A program made the translations under genes and the position numbers. The notes below the pieces were generated by a model that worked only from the letters and a program-made list of their open reading frames with translations, ran no database searches and was not told where the DNA came from. Positions 9,136-16,717 of a stretch of DNA of 60,681 nt are shown here, piece by piece. The stretch's first letter is position 1; every line of letters begins with the position of its first letter. Where the stretch lies: NCBI GenBank assembly GCA_039931675.1, contig JBDTRM010000038.1, forward strand, positions 1-60,681, in the 5' to 3' direction. Origin of the DNA: JAEUTH01 sp039931675 (GTDB lineage Bacteria > Bacteroidota > Bacteroidia > AKYH767-A > OLB10).

Positions 9136-9627
9136 ATGAAAAGTTTAATAAAATTAATTTTAATTACCTGTATGGTAACAGTTAGTATGATAAATGTAAA
9201 TGCACAAACCCCGGTTACTAACCAGGATCCGAATTTGAAAATAGTAAAGACAAATGCCGAGTGGAAAAAAATTCTTTCGCCTGATGCTTATAACATCACA
9301 CGCGAAGCCGGCACTGAGCGCCCTTACACAGGCAAGTATTGGGACAATCATGAAAAAGGAATTTATTCATGCGTTTGTTGCGGATTGAATTTATTCAGTT
9401 CAGATACAAAATTTGAGTCAGGAACAGGCTGGCCAAGTTTTTACCAGGCTTTGAAAAAAGGTGTTGTAGATGAAAAGACAGACAATAGTTTGGGAGTGCC
9501 CCGCACTGAAGTATTGTGTCACCGTTGCGGTGGGCATTTAGGTCATGTATTTGATGATGGACCAAAGCCGACAGGTTTGCGTTACTGCATGAACTCAGGT
9601 GCATTGTCGTTTACAAAAACAAAATAA
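9136..9627 (+). CDS. msrB: Exported peptide-methionine (R)-S-oxide reductase
   Basis: MsrB of 163 residues that reduces the R form of methionine sulfoxide in proteins. A signal peptide (residues 1-23, ending NVNAQ) precedes the catalytic domain, so the enzyme acts in the periplasm or outside. The zinc-binding cysteine pairs CVCC and CHRC are present, as are the substrate-site segment GTGWPSFY and the catalytic cysteine in RYCMNSGALSF. The recycling cysteine pattern was not analysed further. It has its own promoter-like site and stands alone, convergent with the DUF4838 gene. Confidence 0.95.
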   Translation: MKSLIKLILITCMVTVSMINVNAQTPVTNQDPNLKIVKTNAEWKKILSPDAYNITREAGTERPYTGKYWDNHEKGIYSCVCCGLNLFSSDTKFESGTGWPSFYQALKKGVVDEKTDNSLGVPRTEVLCHRCGGHLGHVFDDGPKPTGLRYCMNSGALSFTKTK

Positions 9628-9656
9628 ATTTCAAAACAAGAAGTGTTATTAATAAT

Positions 9657-9678
9657 CCCCGTTTAATAGCGGGGTTTA
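9657..9678 (+). terminator. Terminator between convergent genes
   Basis: CCCCG (9657-9661) pairs with CGGGG (9670-9674), flanked by A-rich and T-rich bases. It could stop both msrB and the opposing DUF4838 gene. Confidence 0.6.
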
Positions 9679-9699
9679 TTGCATGCCTCTCTATACAAA

Positions 9700-11964
9700 T
9701 CACCTCACTACAATCTCATCACAAAAAATCCAGCAGGGATAACCTGCACCAATATGCCAGCGCGGACATGTGTTTAAATTATGCGCCACTACTTTTACAT
9801 AGCGTGCAGGATAAAATGTTTTTGATTGTATGCTGAAGCTTTTTATGTTGGCATTTTTATTTGCTTTCGGCTCATCGCTTTTAATTGAACCCATTGGCAA
9901 AAATTTTCTTCCATCTGCAGAATAAAAATATTCAACATTTGAAGGGAAAAAAATCCAGCTTTTTTGATCTTCCATAAAATCGCAACTTATACTGCTTACG
10001 TTTTTTGTTTCGCCTAAATCAACTGTTGCAATCATGTCTTCACCTTCCCAACCGAGCCAGTTATAATGATAATCATCATAGCCGCCAATGCCATCAGTTA
10101 ATGTGTTTACACCCTTGGCTGGATATTTTGGACTGAAAGGAATTTCGAATGTCACTGGTTTGTCCATTGCAAAATGTTCAATCATACCGTGTGAAAAAAT
10201 ATGTTGCCAGTTATCATAATATGTATCGGGTGATAAATTATTTTCATTCAGGGTTTTTATTTTTTGACTTTTTAATTCTGTAACAAACTCATTAACCTTT
10301 TCTATAATCTCCTCTTTGACATTCCACTTTCCGTTTTCATCTTTTTCGAAAATTCCATTTTCACCGGTGCCATAAAATTTTGCCTGTTCCAATTGCGCAT
10401 ATATAAACGGAAGTGCGGCTCTTTCAACCCGCTTCATAAAAACACTGTCACCATAAACATTTGCTTTAGCCCCTTCAATAAACTCATTGTAATCAACCAT
10501 GTTTTCAATCGAAAGCCAGGAGTTGTGTGGCGTTACAGGATTTCCGTAAATATCCAACCAATCACCGGAGTTATTTAAATTTTCCTGTAACGTGTAGTAA
10601 TAGTTTAATAAGTCTTCGCCTGCTGCACCATAATATCCCTTGGTAAATTCCTGCATAAGCGAATCAACATTTACATCTGTGTCCCATAACAGAGCAGAAA
10701 TTATGTAGGCTTTCATTTCACCAAAGTCACTCCAGTTGCTTGAACTGCCTTGCTCAAACATATCCCGTACACCATGATTTGAAAAATATTGAAGATTAGG
10801 CTGCAACACTTTGAAATTCGGAAACGGTGAAACATAATTTGCGAATTGAACTACATAATCCCACACCAAAATATTATGTGTGAGTTTGCTCCAGTCTTCA
10901 AAATCTTTACGGAATGATGCAGATGAAGAATCTTCTGCAATTGGGCGGCTGCGATTACATTCAATGCTGCAAAACATAATGTTTACATTTTTTGCAGGCT
11001 TTGTAATCTTAGGTGCGCTGCGCGAGTATTGATAAGCAAGTGTTGAAATTATTTTACCAGGAAATTCTGCCGCAACTTTATTTACAAATCGAATTAAAGA
11101 ACCTGATGGACTGGATTCAACAGAATCTATCGCCCTGCATTTATCACAGGTACAATATCCGTAGTTATCATTCTGGCTCACCGACCAATATTTTGCATTC
11201 GGTTTCTTTTTCATTTCAGCGCGAAGATTTTTCACTAACGTATCATAAACCTCTATGTTACTCCAGCATAACTGCGTAGGCTGACGCTTGCCTCCGTAAT
11301 ACGAATAATATTCAGGGTGTGAATCAAAATATTTTTCAGATGGAACTAACTTGTTTGCTGTATGCACCCACATTCCCCATTGCGATGATACGGTGTCAAG
11401 CGAATGTTGCATCAGTTTATGCCATTCACGATATTCATCATCAACTGTAGCTGTGTAATAATATTCACGAAAATCTATTTTTGGAATTTCAGTAATGCTG
11501 ATTAAATCAGGGATTTCAAGTGTCGGAATTTTAGGAACTACTGTTCCATCAGCACTGTACTTTCTGCATCCGCAAAACTTTTCGAGAAAAGTATAAATGG
11601 CATAAACCACTCCATTGCCACCGCCACCATTAATCAATAAATTATTTCTGCGTGTTTCAATGCTGAATCCATCGGGATGATTAACAAGTGCAGGTGCAGG
11701 AGCATTCAGGTGACTGTTTATTCCGATAAGAATTTCATAATCTGTACGTGCATGTTTATCATCATAAACTAAAAAATCTGCACCTGTAACTTTTTTGAGA
11801 TACTTTGAGAGAACATCGGCAGCATGTTTCTCATTAGCCGTTGCTTTGGCAGGAATAATAATTTGATAATTGGTTTTACCATTTGTTGAAAGTGTTATTG
11901 AATAACACTCAAGAAAGAGGAATGAAAAAAAAATTGTAATCAAGAATGTTTGTAGCGATTTCAT
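9700..11964 (-). CDS. DUF4838 glycoside-hydrolase-like protein with discoidin module
   Basis: Exported protein of 754 residues. I chose the ATG at 11964 because it opens a signal peptide (MKSLQTFLITIFFSFLFLE). The upstream ATG at 12021 would read through a REP-like hairpin. Residues about 30-140 form the alpha/beta module typical of the N-terminus of alpha-glucuronidases and GH20 enzymes (HAADVLSKYLKKVTGADF). The central DUF4838 region (about 160-540) contains SVSQNDNYGYCTCDKCRAID, the usual signature. The C-terminus (about 610-754) is an F5/8-type discoidin fold (VDLGETKNVSSISCDF). It probably acts on glycans. The same C-terminal module occurs in the GH92 protein at 26168. Confidence 0.88.
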   Translation of the reverse strand: MKSLQTFLITIFFSFLFLECYSITLSTNGKTNYQIIIPAKATANEKHAADVLSKYLKKVTGADFLVYDDKHARTDYEILIGINSHLNAPAPALVNHPDGFSIETRRNNLLINGGGGNGVVYAIYTFLEKFCGCRKYSADGTVVPKIPTLEIPDLISITEIPKIDFREYYYTATVDDEYREWHKLMQHSLDTVSSQWGMWVHTANKLVPSEKYFDSHPEYYSYYGGKRQPTQLCWSNIEVYDTLVKNLRAEMKKKPNAKYWSVSQNDNYGYCTCDKCRAIDSVESSPSGSLIRFVNKVAAEFPGKIISTLAYQYSRSAPKITKPAKNVNIMFCSIECNRSRPIAEDSSSASFRKDFEDWSKLTHNILVWDYVVQFANYVSPFPNFKVLQPNLQYFSNHGVRDMFEQGSSSNWSDFGEMKAYIISALLWDTDVNVDSLMQEFTKGYYGAAGEDLLNYYYTLQENLNNSGDWLDIYGNPVTPHNSWLSIENMVDYNEFIEGAKANVYGDSVFMKRVERAALPFIYAQLEQAKFYGTGENGIFEKDENGKWNVKEEIIEKVNEFVTELKSQKIKTLNENNLSPDTYYDNWQHIFSHGMIEHFAMDKPVTFEIPFSPKYPAKGVNTLTDGIGGYDDYHYNWLGWEGEDMIATVDLGETKNVSSISCDFMEDQKSWIFFPSNVEYFYSADGRKFLPMGSIKSDEPKANKNANIKSFSIQSKTFYPARYVKVVAHNLNTCPRWHIGAGYPCWIFCDEIVVR

Positions 11965-11999
11965 TTTGGGGATTCTATTGCATTTATCATTACCGGTAA

Positions 12000-12024
12000 T
12001 GGTAGGCGAAAAAAACACCAACCA
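12000..12024. repeat. REP-like hairpin, A7-loop variant (degenerate)
   Basis: TGGTAGGCG, seven A residues, then CACCAACCA. The arms match the TGGTTGGTG-A7-CACCAACCA type seen at 49964 and 54366, with two imperfect pairs. It lies just upstream of the DUF4838 start codon. Confidence 0.6.
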
Positions 12025-12055
12025 TACGCATTATTTTTTTGCATTGCTTCCGTGT

Positions 12056-12130
12056 AACCCCAACCCTAAAGGGAGTCCTTCCATATCTTCATCCCTAATT
12101 TGCTGACGGACTCCCTTTAGGGTCGGGGTT
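12056..12130. repeat. Long inverted repeat between murB and DUF4838
   Basis: A 23-base arm (12056-12078) pairs with 12108-12130 with one mismatch, around a 29-base loop. Each arm contains the core ACCCTAAAGGGAGTCC. It sits 29 bases after the murB stop codon and could end that transcript, but there is no clear U-run, so a dispersed palindrome is equally likely. Confidence 0.75.
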
Positions 12131-12159
12131 CTCCGCACAACCAAAAGACAAAGTAATTT

Positions 12160-13179
12160 CTAAATAATATTCACTTCCATCTCCAAATTAACATCAAATT
12201 TTTCTTTCACAGATTGCTGAATATCTTTTGCAAGTTTAAAAATTTCAGCACCCGTTGCTCCACCATAATTAACCAATACCAAAGCCTGGTCTTTATGCGA
12301 GCCTGTATTTCCCACAACTTTACCTTTCCAGCCGCATTGTTCAATAAGCCAGCCCGCAGCTAATTTTACATTTCCGTTTTCTAAAACATAACCCACACAT
12401 CCCTCGAAAACACTTTTTAAGTGCTCATATTTTTCTTTTGCAACTTCAGGATTTTTGAAAAAGCTTCCTGCATTGCCAATAACAACCGGGTCAGGCAACT
12501 TGCTTCTTCGAATGTTAATCACAGCGCTGCTGATATTGCGAATATTTAATTCAGTAATATTCATTTTCTCCAATTCACTTTTAATCGCACCATAACTGAT
12601 GTTGAAATGTGGCACTTTATCCAACCTGAATGTAACTGAAGTAATGATGTACTGATTTTTCAATTCAGCCTTAAAAACACTTTGACGATAACCGAAGCGG
12701 CAATCTTCTGAATTAAAAATTCTCTTATCGCCTGTTTCAATATGAATCGCTTCCAATTCAAAAAAAGTTTCTTTAACTTCAACACCGTAAGCGCCAATGT
12801 TCTGCATGGGACCTGCGCCAACGCTCCCCGGAATGAGCGAGAGGTTTTCAACACCGCCATAATTATTTTCAATGCAATACATCACAAACTGGTGCCATAC
12901 TTCACCGGCTGCGGATTTTATAAAAACATGATCTTGTGTTTCGTCAATTTTGTCAATCCCTTTCAGGTTATTTCTCACCACAATCCCCTCCACATTTTTT
13001 GTGAAAAGCACATTACTGCCTCCGCCTAATATCAGTTTGGGAATGGTTTTAAACTTATTATCAAAAATAATTGACCTGAAATCATCGGTGGAAACAGCTT
13101 CAGTAAAATATTGAGCAAATACCTCTATCCCAAAGGTGTTGAATGCTTTTAAAGAAATGTTTTCTTTGATTTTACTCAT
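12160..13179 (-). CDS. murB: UDP-N-acetylenolpyruvoylglucosamine reductase
   Basis: MurB of 339 residues, the FAD enzyme that reduces UDP-GlcNAc-enolpyruvate to UDP-MurNAc in peptidoglycan synthesis. The FAD-binding segment ILGGGSNVLFTKN is at about 50-63, followed by ENLSLIPGSVGAGPMQNIGA. The long form with the FGYRQSVFK segment indicates the type I family. The catalytic serine region is GNAGSFFKNP, and AAGWLIEQCGWKG completes the substrate domain. The gene stands on its own on the minus strand, without other mur genes nearby. Confidence 0.97.
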   Translation of the reverse strand: MSKIKENISLKAFNTFGIEVFAQYFTEAVSTDDFRSIIFDNKFKTIPKLILGGGSNVLFTKNVEGIVVRNNLKGIDKIDETQDHVFIKSAAGEVWHQFVMYCIENNYGGVENLSLIPGSVGAGPMQNIGAYGVEVKETFFELEAIHIETGDKRIFNSEDCRFGYRQSVFKAELKNQYIITSVTFRLDKVPHFNISYGAIKSELEKMNITELNIRNISSAVINIRRSKLPDPVVIGNAGSFFKNPEVAKEKYEHLKSVFEGCVGYVLENGNVKLAAGWLIEQCGWKGKVVGNTGSHKDQALVLVNYGGATGAEIFKLAKDIQQSVKEKFDVNLEMEVNII

Positions 13180-13224
13180 TACTAATAGTCGTGAAGGGAA
13201 CCAATTTTAGCCACGTAAAGACAT

Positions 13225-13256
13225 AAAAAAAACGCTGGTAATTTACTACCAGCGTT
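13225..13256 (-). terminator. Intrinsic terminator of the small lipoprotein gene
   Basis: AACGCTGGTA pairs perfectly with TACCAGCGTT (13231-13256) around a six-base loop. Read on the minus strand it is followed by six U residues (13225-13230). It lies 20 bases after the stop codon at 13277. Confidence 0.88.
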
Positions 13257-13276
13257 AATAAGTTATCAGCCAATGC

Positions 13277-13402
13277 TTATGAATTTCTTTTTAAAGAGTG
13301 GTATTTGGCTTTACCGTATGCAGGGCATTTTTCTTTTGGTTTACATGATCCTAAAAATCCGATGGTGATGGCTACTAAAGCTATTGCTGCTAATTTTTTC
13401 AT
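13277..13402 (-). CDS. Small lipoprotein (41 aa)
   Basis: Very short reading frame. The 41 residues begin MKKLAAIALVAITIGFLGSC, a signal peptide with a lipobox (LGSC) that would be cleaved and lipidated at Cys20. That leaves a mature peptide of about 22 residues with one more cysteine and many lysines (KPKEKCPAYGKAKYHSLKR). A perfect intrinsic terminator follows directly, which supports real expression. The motif CPAYGKAK is reminiscent of short lipoproteins in other Bacteroidota, from memory and without a search. Function unknown. Confidence 0.7.
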   Translation of the reverse strand: MKKLAAIALVAITIGFLGSCKPKEKCPAYGKAKYHSLKRNS

Positions 13403-13762
13403 TATTTATTTGTTATATTTTTTAATTTTAAAGTATGCAAATATCGGTAAAATACCCTTCAGATTACTATTTTAGTTTTCAACATAGAAATGTTAGGTAT
13501 TGGGTGATGTGATGAGTATTGGGTTTGAAGCTTTATGAGTATGCAATGTTTGCGACATATAACAGGAGATTTATTTCTGTAACTCCTGAATTCACATCAA
13601 AAACGCTCATTTTAATCAGATATTGCCTTCCCTTCAAATAGCTCACAATGAAATGGGAGGCTTAACCTGAAACGTGATACCCCAAACTTCAAACTTTACT
13701 TCTACCTTCGCGCCCTGTCAATTTGGCCTTTAAAAAACAGGTGGCAATATATTTGAAAACTC
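13403..13762. other. Intergenic region upstream of grpE
   Basis: This stretch of 360 bases lies between two divergent genes. The best -7 candidate for grpE is TACCTTCG at 13703-13710, one base off the consensus, with no good -33 partner. No CIRCE-like inverted repeat is visible. I see nothing else in it. Confidence 0.5.
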
Positions 13763-14389
13763 ATGTTCACATTTAAAAAATCAAAAAACAAGAAGATGAA
13801 TACTAAAGAAGCTGATGAGCAGGAAACTTTGAATAAAAGCAATCAAAATACGGGAGAACTTATTATTAATGATGCCGAAACCGAAGCAGAGCGTGATAAT
13901 AAGGAAGCCGATGAAGTAATTTCTGAAACGGATGGTGTGATTAACCTGATGAAAAAAGTTCAGGAAGAATTAGAAACCATGAAGGATAAGTTTTTACGCC
14001 TTAATGCTGAATTTGATAATTACAGGAGACGGACAGTTAAAGAGCGTATTGATTTGATAAAAACTGCAAACAGCGATGTAATAGTTGCTTTATTGCCGGT
14101 GCTTGATGATCTTGAACGTGCCATTAAATCGCTTGATAAAGACGAAAACGCCACAGCATTGGAAGGTGTGAATTTGATTCAAAATAAGTTTAAATCAATT
14201 CTTGATGGAAAAGGTTTAAAAGCTATGGAGAGTATTGGCAAACCCTTTGATGTTGAGCTTCATGATGCCATTACCCAGGTTCCGGCTCCCTCTGATAATC
14301 TGAAAGATACCGTGATGGATGAGGTTGAAAGAGGTTATTTTCTGAATGATAAAGTGATTCGCCACGCTAAAGTGGTAGTTTATAATTAA
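13763..14389 (+). CDS. grpE: Nucleotide exchange factor GrpE
   Basis: GrpE of 208 residues, the ADP-release factor for DnaK. The acidic, low-complexity N-terminus (about 1-55) is followed by the long coiled-coil helix (about 60-115, NLMKKVQEELETMKDKFLRL, then NAEFDNYRRRT) and the C-terminal beta domain (GKPFDVELHDAITQVP and GYFLNDKVIRHAKVVV). Translation may start at 13763 or at the internal ATG at 13796, since the first 11 residues are lysine-rich and poorly constrained. It is followed by dnaJ, but dnaK is not in the window. Confidence 0.96.
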   Translation: MFTFKKSKNKKMNTKEADEQETLNKSNQNTGELIINDAETEAERDNKEADEVISETDGVINLMKKVQEELETMKDKFLRLNAEFDNYRRRTVKERIDLIKTANSDVIVALLPVLDDLERAIKSLDKDENATALEGVNLIQNKFKSILDGKGLKAMESIGKPFDVELHDAITQVPAPSDNLKDTVMDEVERGYFLNDKVIRHAKVVVYN

Positions 14390-14400
14390 ATGATTTGGTG

Positions 14401-14517
14401 ATTTGATGATTTGATAATTTGGTGATGAAAAACCAATTTGATGATTATTCCAATTTGATTTTGAATAGACAGTGTGTTCATAAATCATCAAATCACCAAA
14501 TTATCAAATCATCAAAT
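14401..14517. repeat. 26-base inverted repeat in the grpE-dnaJ spacer
   Basis: The arm at 14401-14426 is a perfect inverted match to 14492-14517, separated by 65 bases. Both arms consist of iterated ATTTGATGATTTG words. The right arm ends seven bases before the dnaJ ATG. The RNA could fold into a very stable stem that holds the dnaJ start region. Confidence 0.85.
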
Positions 14518-14524
14518 TAATAAA

Positions 14525-15682
14525 ATGTCAAAAAGAGATTATTACGAAATATTAGGAGTATCAAAAGGTTCGTCAGAGACTGATATAAAAAAAGCTTACC
14601 GTCAATTAGCTTTGAAGCATCATCCCGATAAAAACCCTGGAGATAAAGTTTCGGAAGATAAGTTTAAGGAAGCTGCCGAGGCTTATGAAGTGCTGAGCAA
14701 TCCTGAAAAAAAATCGCGTTATGACCAGTTCGGTCATGCAGGTGTTGGCGGTGCAGCAGGTGGCGGTTTTGGTGGTCATGGCATGAATATGGAAGACATA
14801 TTCAGTCACTTCGGAGATGTGTTTGGTGAGGAAAGTCCTTTCGGAAGTTTTTTCGGAGGGCGTGGTAACGGGCAAGGCGGAAGGCGCGTTTATCGCGGCA
14901 GCAACATCCGCATTAAAGTGAAACTTACTTTGCAGGAAGTTGCAAACGGAGTTGAGAAAAAAATAAAAGTTAATAAACAAGTTCCTTGTACCAATTGTAA
15001 TGGAAGCGGGGCACAGGGTTCGTCCGGTTTTTCAACCTGCAATACTTGCAGAGGTCAGGGACAGGTTCGCAGAGTAACCAACACCATATTGGGACAAATG
15101 CAAACCACTTCAACCTGTCCCACCTGCAATGGCGAAGGGCAAGTGATAGTGAATAAATGTAAAACCTGTCATGGTTCAGGAATTATGAATGGTGAAGAAG
15201 TGATAGCAATAAATATTCCCGCAGGTGTTGCCGAAGGCATGCAACTGAACATGAGCGGCAAAGGCAATGCAGGCGAGCGGGGAGGTTATCCCGGAGATTT
15301 ACTCATTGTGATTGAAGAACACGAACATCCCGAATTAAAACGAGACGGAATCAACCTGCATTACGATTTATACATCAACTTTGCTGATGCTGCATTAGGC
15401 TTAAGCATCGAAGTGCCAACGATAGATGGCAAAGCAAAAATCAAATTGGATGCTGGTACACAACCAGGTAAAGTGTTGCGTTTAAAAGGAAAAGGATTAC
15501 CACAGGTAAACTCGCATCATAGAGGCGACCTGCTTGTAAATATAAACGTGTGGACTCCGCAGCATTTATCTTCGGAAGAAAAAAAGATTTTAGAACGCCT
15601 CCGCGAAAGCGATAACTTTAAACCACAACCGGGCAAAAATGATAAAGGCTTTTTTGAAAAGATGAAGGAGTATTTTAATTAA
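14525..15682 (+). CDS. dnaJ: Chaperone DnaJ
   Basis: DnaJ of 385 residues from the ATG at 14525. An upstream in-frame ATG at 14474 only adds residues encoded by a repeat. The J domain (1-70) has the HPD motif (HHPDKNPG). A Gly/Phe-rich stretch (about 75-125) follows. The zinc-binding region has four CxxCxGxG-type units (CTNCNGSGAQ, CNTCRGQG, CPTCNGEG and CKTCHGSG). The substrate-binding C-terminal domains run to the end. It works with GrpE and DnaK in protein folding and should be co-transcribed with grpE, 135 bases upstream. Confidence 0.97.
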   Translation: MSKRDYYEILGVSKGSSETDIKKAYRQLALKHHPDKNPGDKVSEDKFKEAAEAYEVLSNPEKKSRYDQFGHAGVGGAAGGGFGGHGMNMEDIFSHFGDVFGEESPFGSFFGGRGNGQGGRRVYRGSNIRIKVKLTLQEVANGVEKKIKVNKQVPCTNCNGSGAQGSSGFSTCNTCRGQGQVRRVTNTILGQMQTTSTCPTCNGEGQVIVNKCKTCHGSGIMNGEEVIAINIPAGVAEGMQLNMSGKGNAGERGGYPGDLLIVIEEHEHPELKRDGINLHYDLYINFADAALGLSIEVPTIDGKAKIKLDAGTQPGKVLRLKGKGLPQVNSHHRGDLLVNINVWTPQHLSSEEKKILERLRESDNFKPQPGKNDKGFFEKMKEYFN

Positions 15683-15693
15683 GCTTCTAATCG

Positions 15694-15728
15694 AAACCTT
15701 ATAGGTTTTTTTCAAACCTATAAGGTTT
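15694..15728 (+). terminator. Palindrome after dnaJ, probable terminator
   Basis: AAACCTTATAGGTTT (15694-15708) pairs perfectly with 15714-15728 around a five-base loop, 11 bases after the dnaJ stop codon. The loop carries the T-run rather than the 3' side, so it may instead be a dispersed palindrome. Confidence 0.55.
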
Positions 15729-15749
15729 ATGTTCAGGCGAAAAGATGAT

Positions 15750-15757
15750 TATCTTTG
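15750..15757 (+). promoter_or_regulatory. Candidate -7 element of the kinase-like gene
   Basis: TATCTTTG matches TAnnTTTG exactly and ends 10 bases before the ATG at 15768. Transcription would start almost at the start codon. No clear -33 TTG is seen. Confidence 0.4.
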
Positions 15758-15767
15758 CTTCAAATAA

Positions 15768-16391
15768 ATGAAAGATGAATTACAAGGTATCATTTCAGGA
15801 AAGAACCCGGTTAGCCATGGAGCAATTATCCAGGCAGCAGCCCGTTACCTTGCAGGAAGCAAAACAACAAGCGGAGTGGCTAAAAACTCAAAACTCTTCA
15901 AAGCTGAGGAAATCAAAATCCTGAATAATTTTATTTCAGAAAACAACCTTTGGATATCTGTTATACCGACCGACAATTTTATCAGTGAGGGTGTCGAACA
16001 AAAAGTCTATCTGAAAGACAGCAGAACAGTAAATAAGATTAACAGTTGTATTTACTATAATAGTTGGGTAGATTATTTTCACAGCCTCCTTCTGCATAAT
16101 TATTTTTTCGCGGACACTGCATACCAATTGGAAGGATTTTATTTTACCGATGGAAATCTAAATTCAGTGGTGTCACAGCCTTATGTCACAGCTACGGAAC
16201 ATACCAATCTTTTTCATGTCAGGAGTTTTATGAGTGCCAATGGTTTTGAAAACATCAGAAACCAGGATTATTATCACCCTGAACTTGGGATAATACTCGA
16301 AGACCTGCATGATGAAAATGTATTGACAGAAAATGGTGTATTACGGTTTATTGATACCGTATTTTATCTTGAACAAAAATTCTTTCTTTAA
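15768..16391 (+). CDS. Small kinase-like protein (polyvalent-type kinase fold)
   Basis: Protein of 207 residues with the pattern of the kinase domain found in polyvalent proteins (Kinase-PolyVal). A glycine-loop equivalent, SEGVEQKVYL (about 73-82), is followed by a candidate lysine in TVNKIN and a hinge-like QPYV. The catalytic loop equivalent is EDLHDENVL (about 183-191), with Asp and Asn in the expected HxDxxxxN-like spacing. FIDT stands where DFG would be. The N-terminal 60 residues look helical. The family is often part of larger phage or conjugative proteins. Here it stands alone, which I believe is common in Bacteroidota. Substrate unknown, and activity is not certain. Confidence 0.7.
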   Translation: MKDELQGIISGKNPVSHGAIIQAAARYLAGSKTTSGVAKNSKLFKAEEIKILNNFISENNLWISVIPTDNFISEGVEQKVYLKDSRTVNKINSCIYYNSWVDYFHSLLLHNYFFADTAYQLEGFYFTDGNLNSVVSQPYVTATEHTNLFHVRSFMSANGFENIRNQDYYHPELGIILEDLHDENVLTENGVLRFIDTVFYLEQKFFL

Positions 16392-16717
16392 TTCCTGGTT
16401 AATCTTACTTTCTTAGTTGACGAGTCTCACCACCCCAAAAAAACAAATAATCCGGTTAACCCGCAACGGCTTTGGAGTATCAATCATCATAATACAAAAC
16501 AAAAGAAAATTACAGATTTTACTTGCCCCATCATTTTTTCTGATTTACTTTGTGTTACCCCTTTAGTCATGATGGAATATTTTAAAATCAGGCTTTTCGG
16601 GGATTTATAAATAACCTCTATTTACAACACTATGAAATTAGCATGTGCCATAAAGGTACACCAACCGTTAATGAACATGCGATTTCATGTGATCATTAAA
16701 AAACAAAATATACTCGC
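16392..16717. other. Intergenic region upstream of the LRR protein gene
   Basis: This stretch of 326 bases separates two plus-strand genes. TTACTTTG near 16547 resembles the -7 motif with one mismatch. No strong hairpin, repeat or additional reading frame is seen. Confidence 0.45.
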
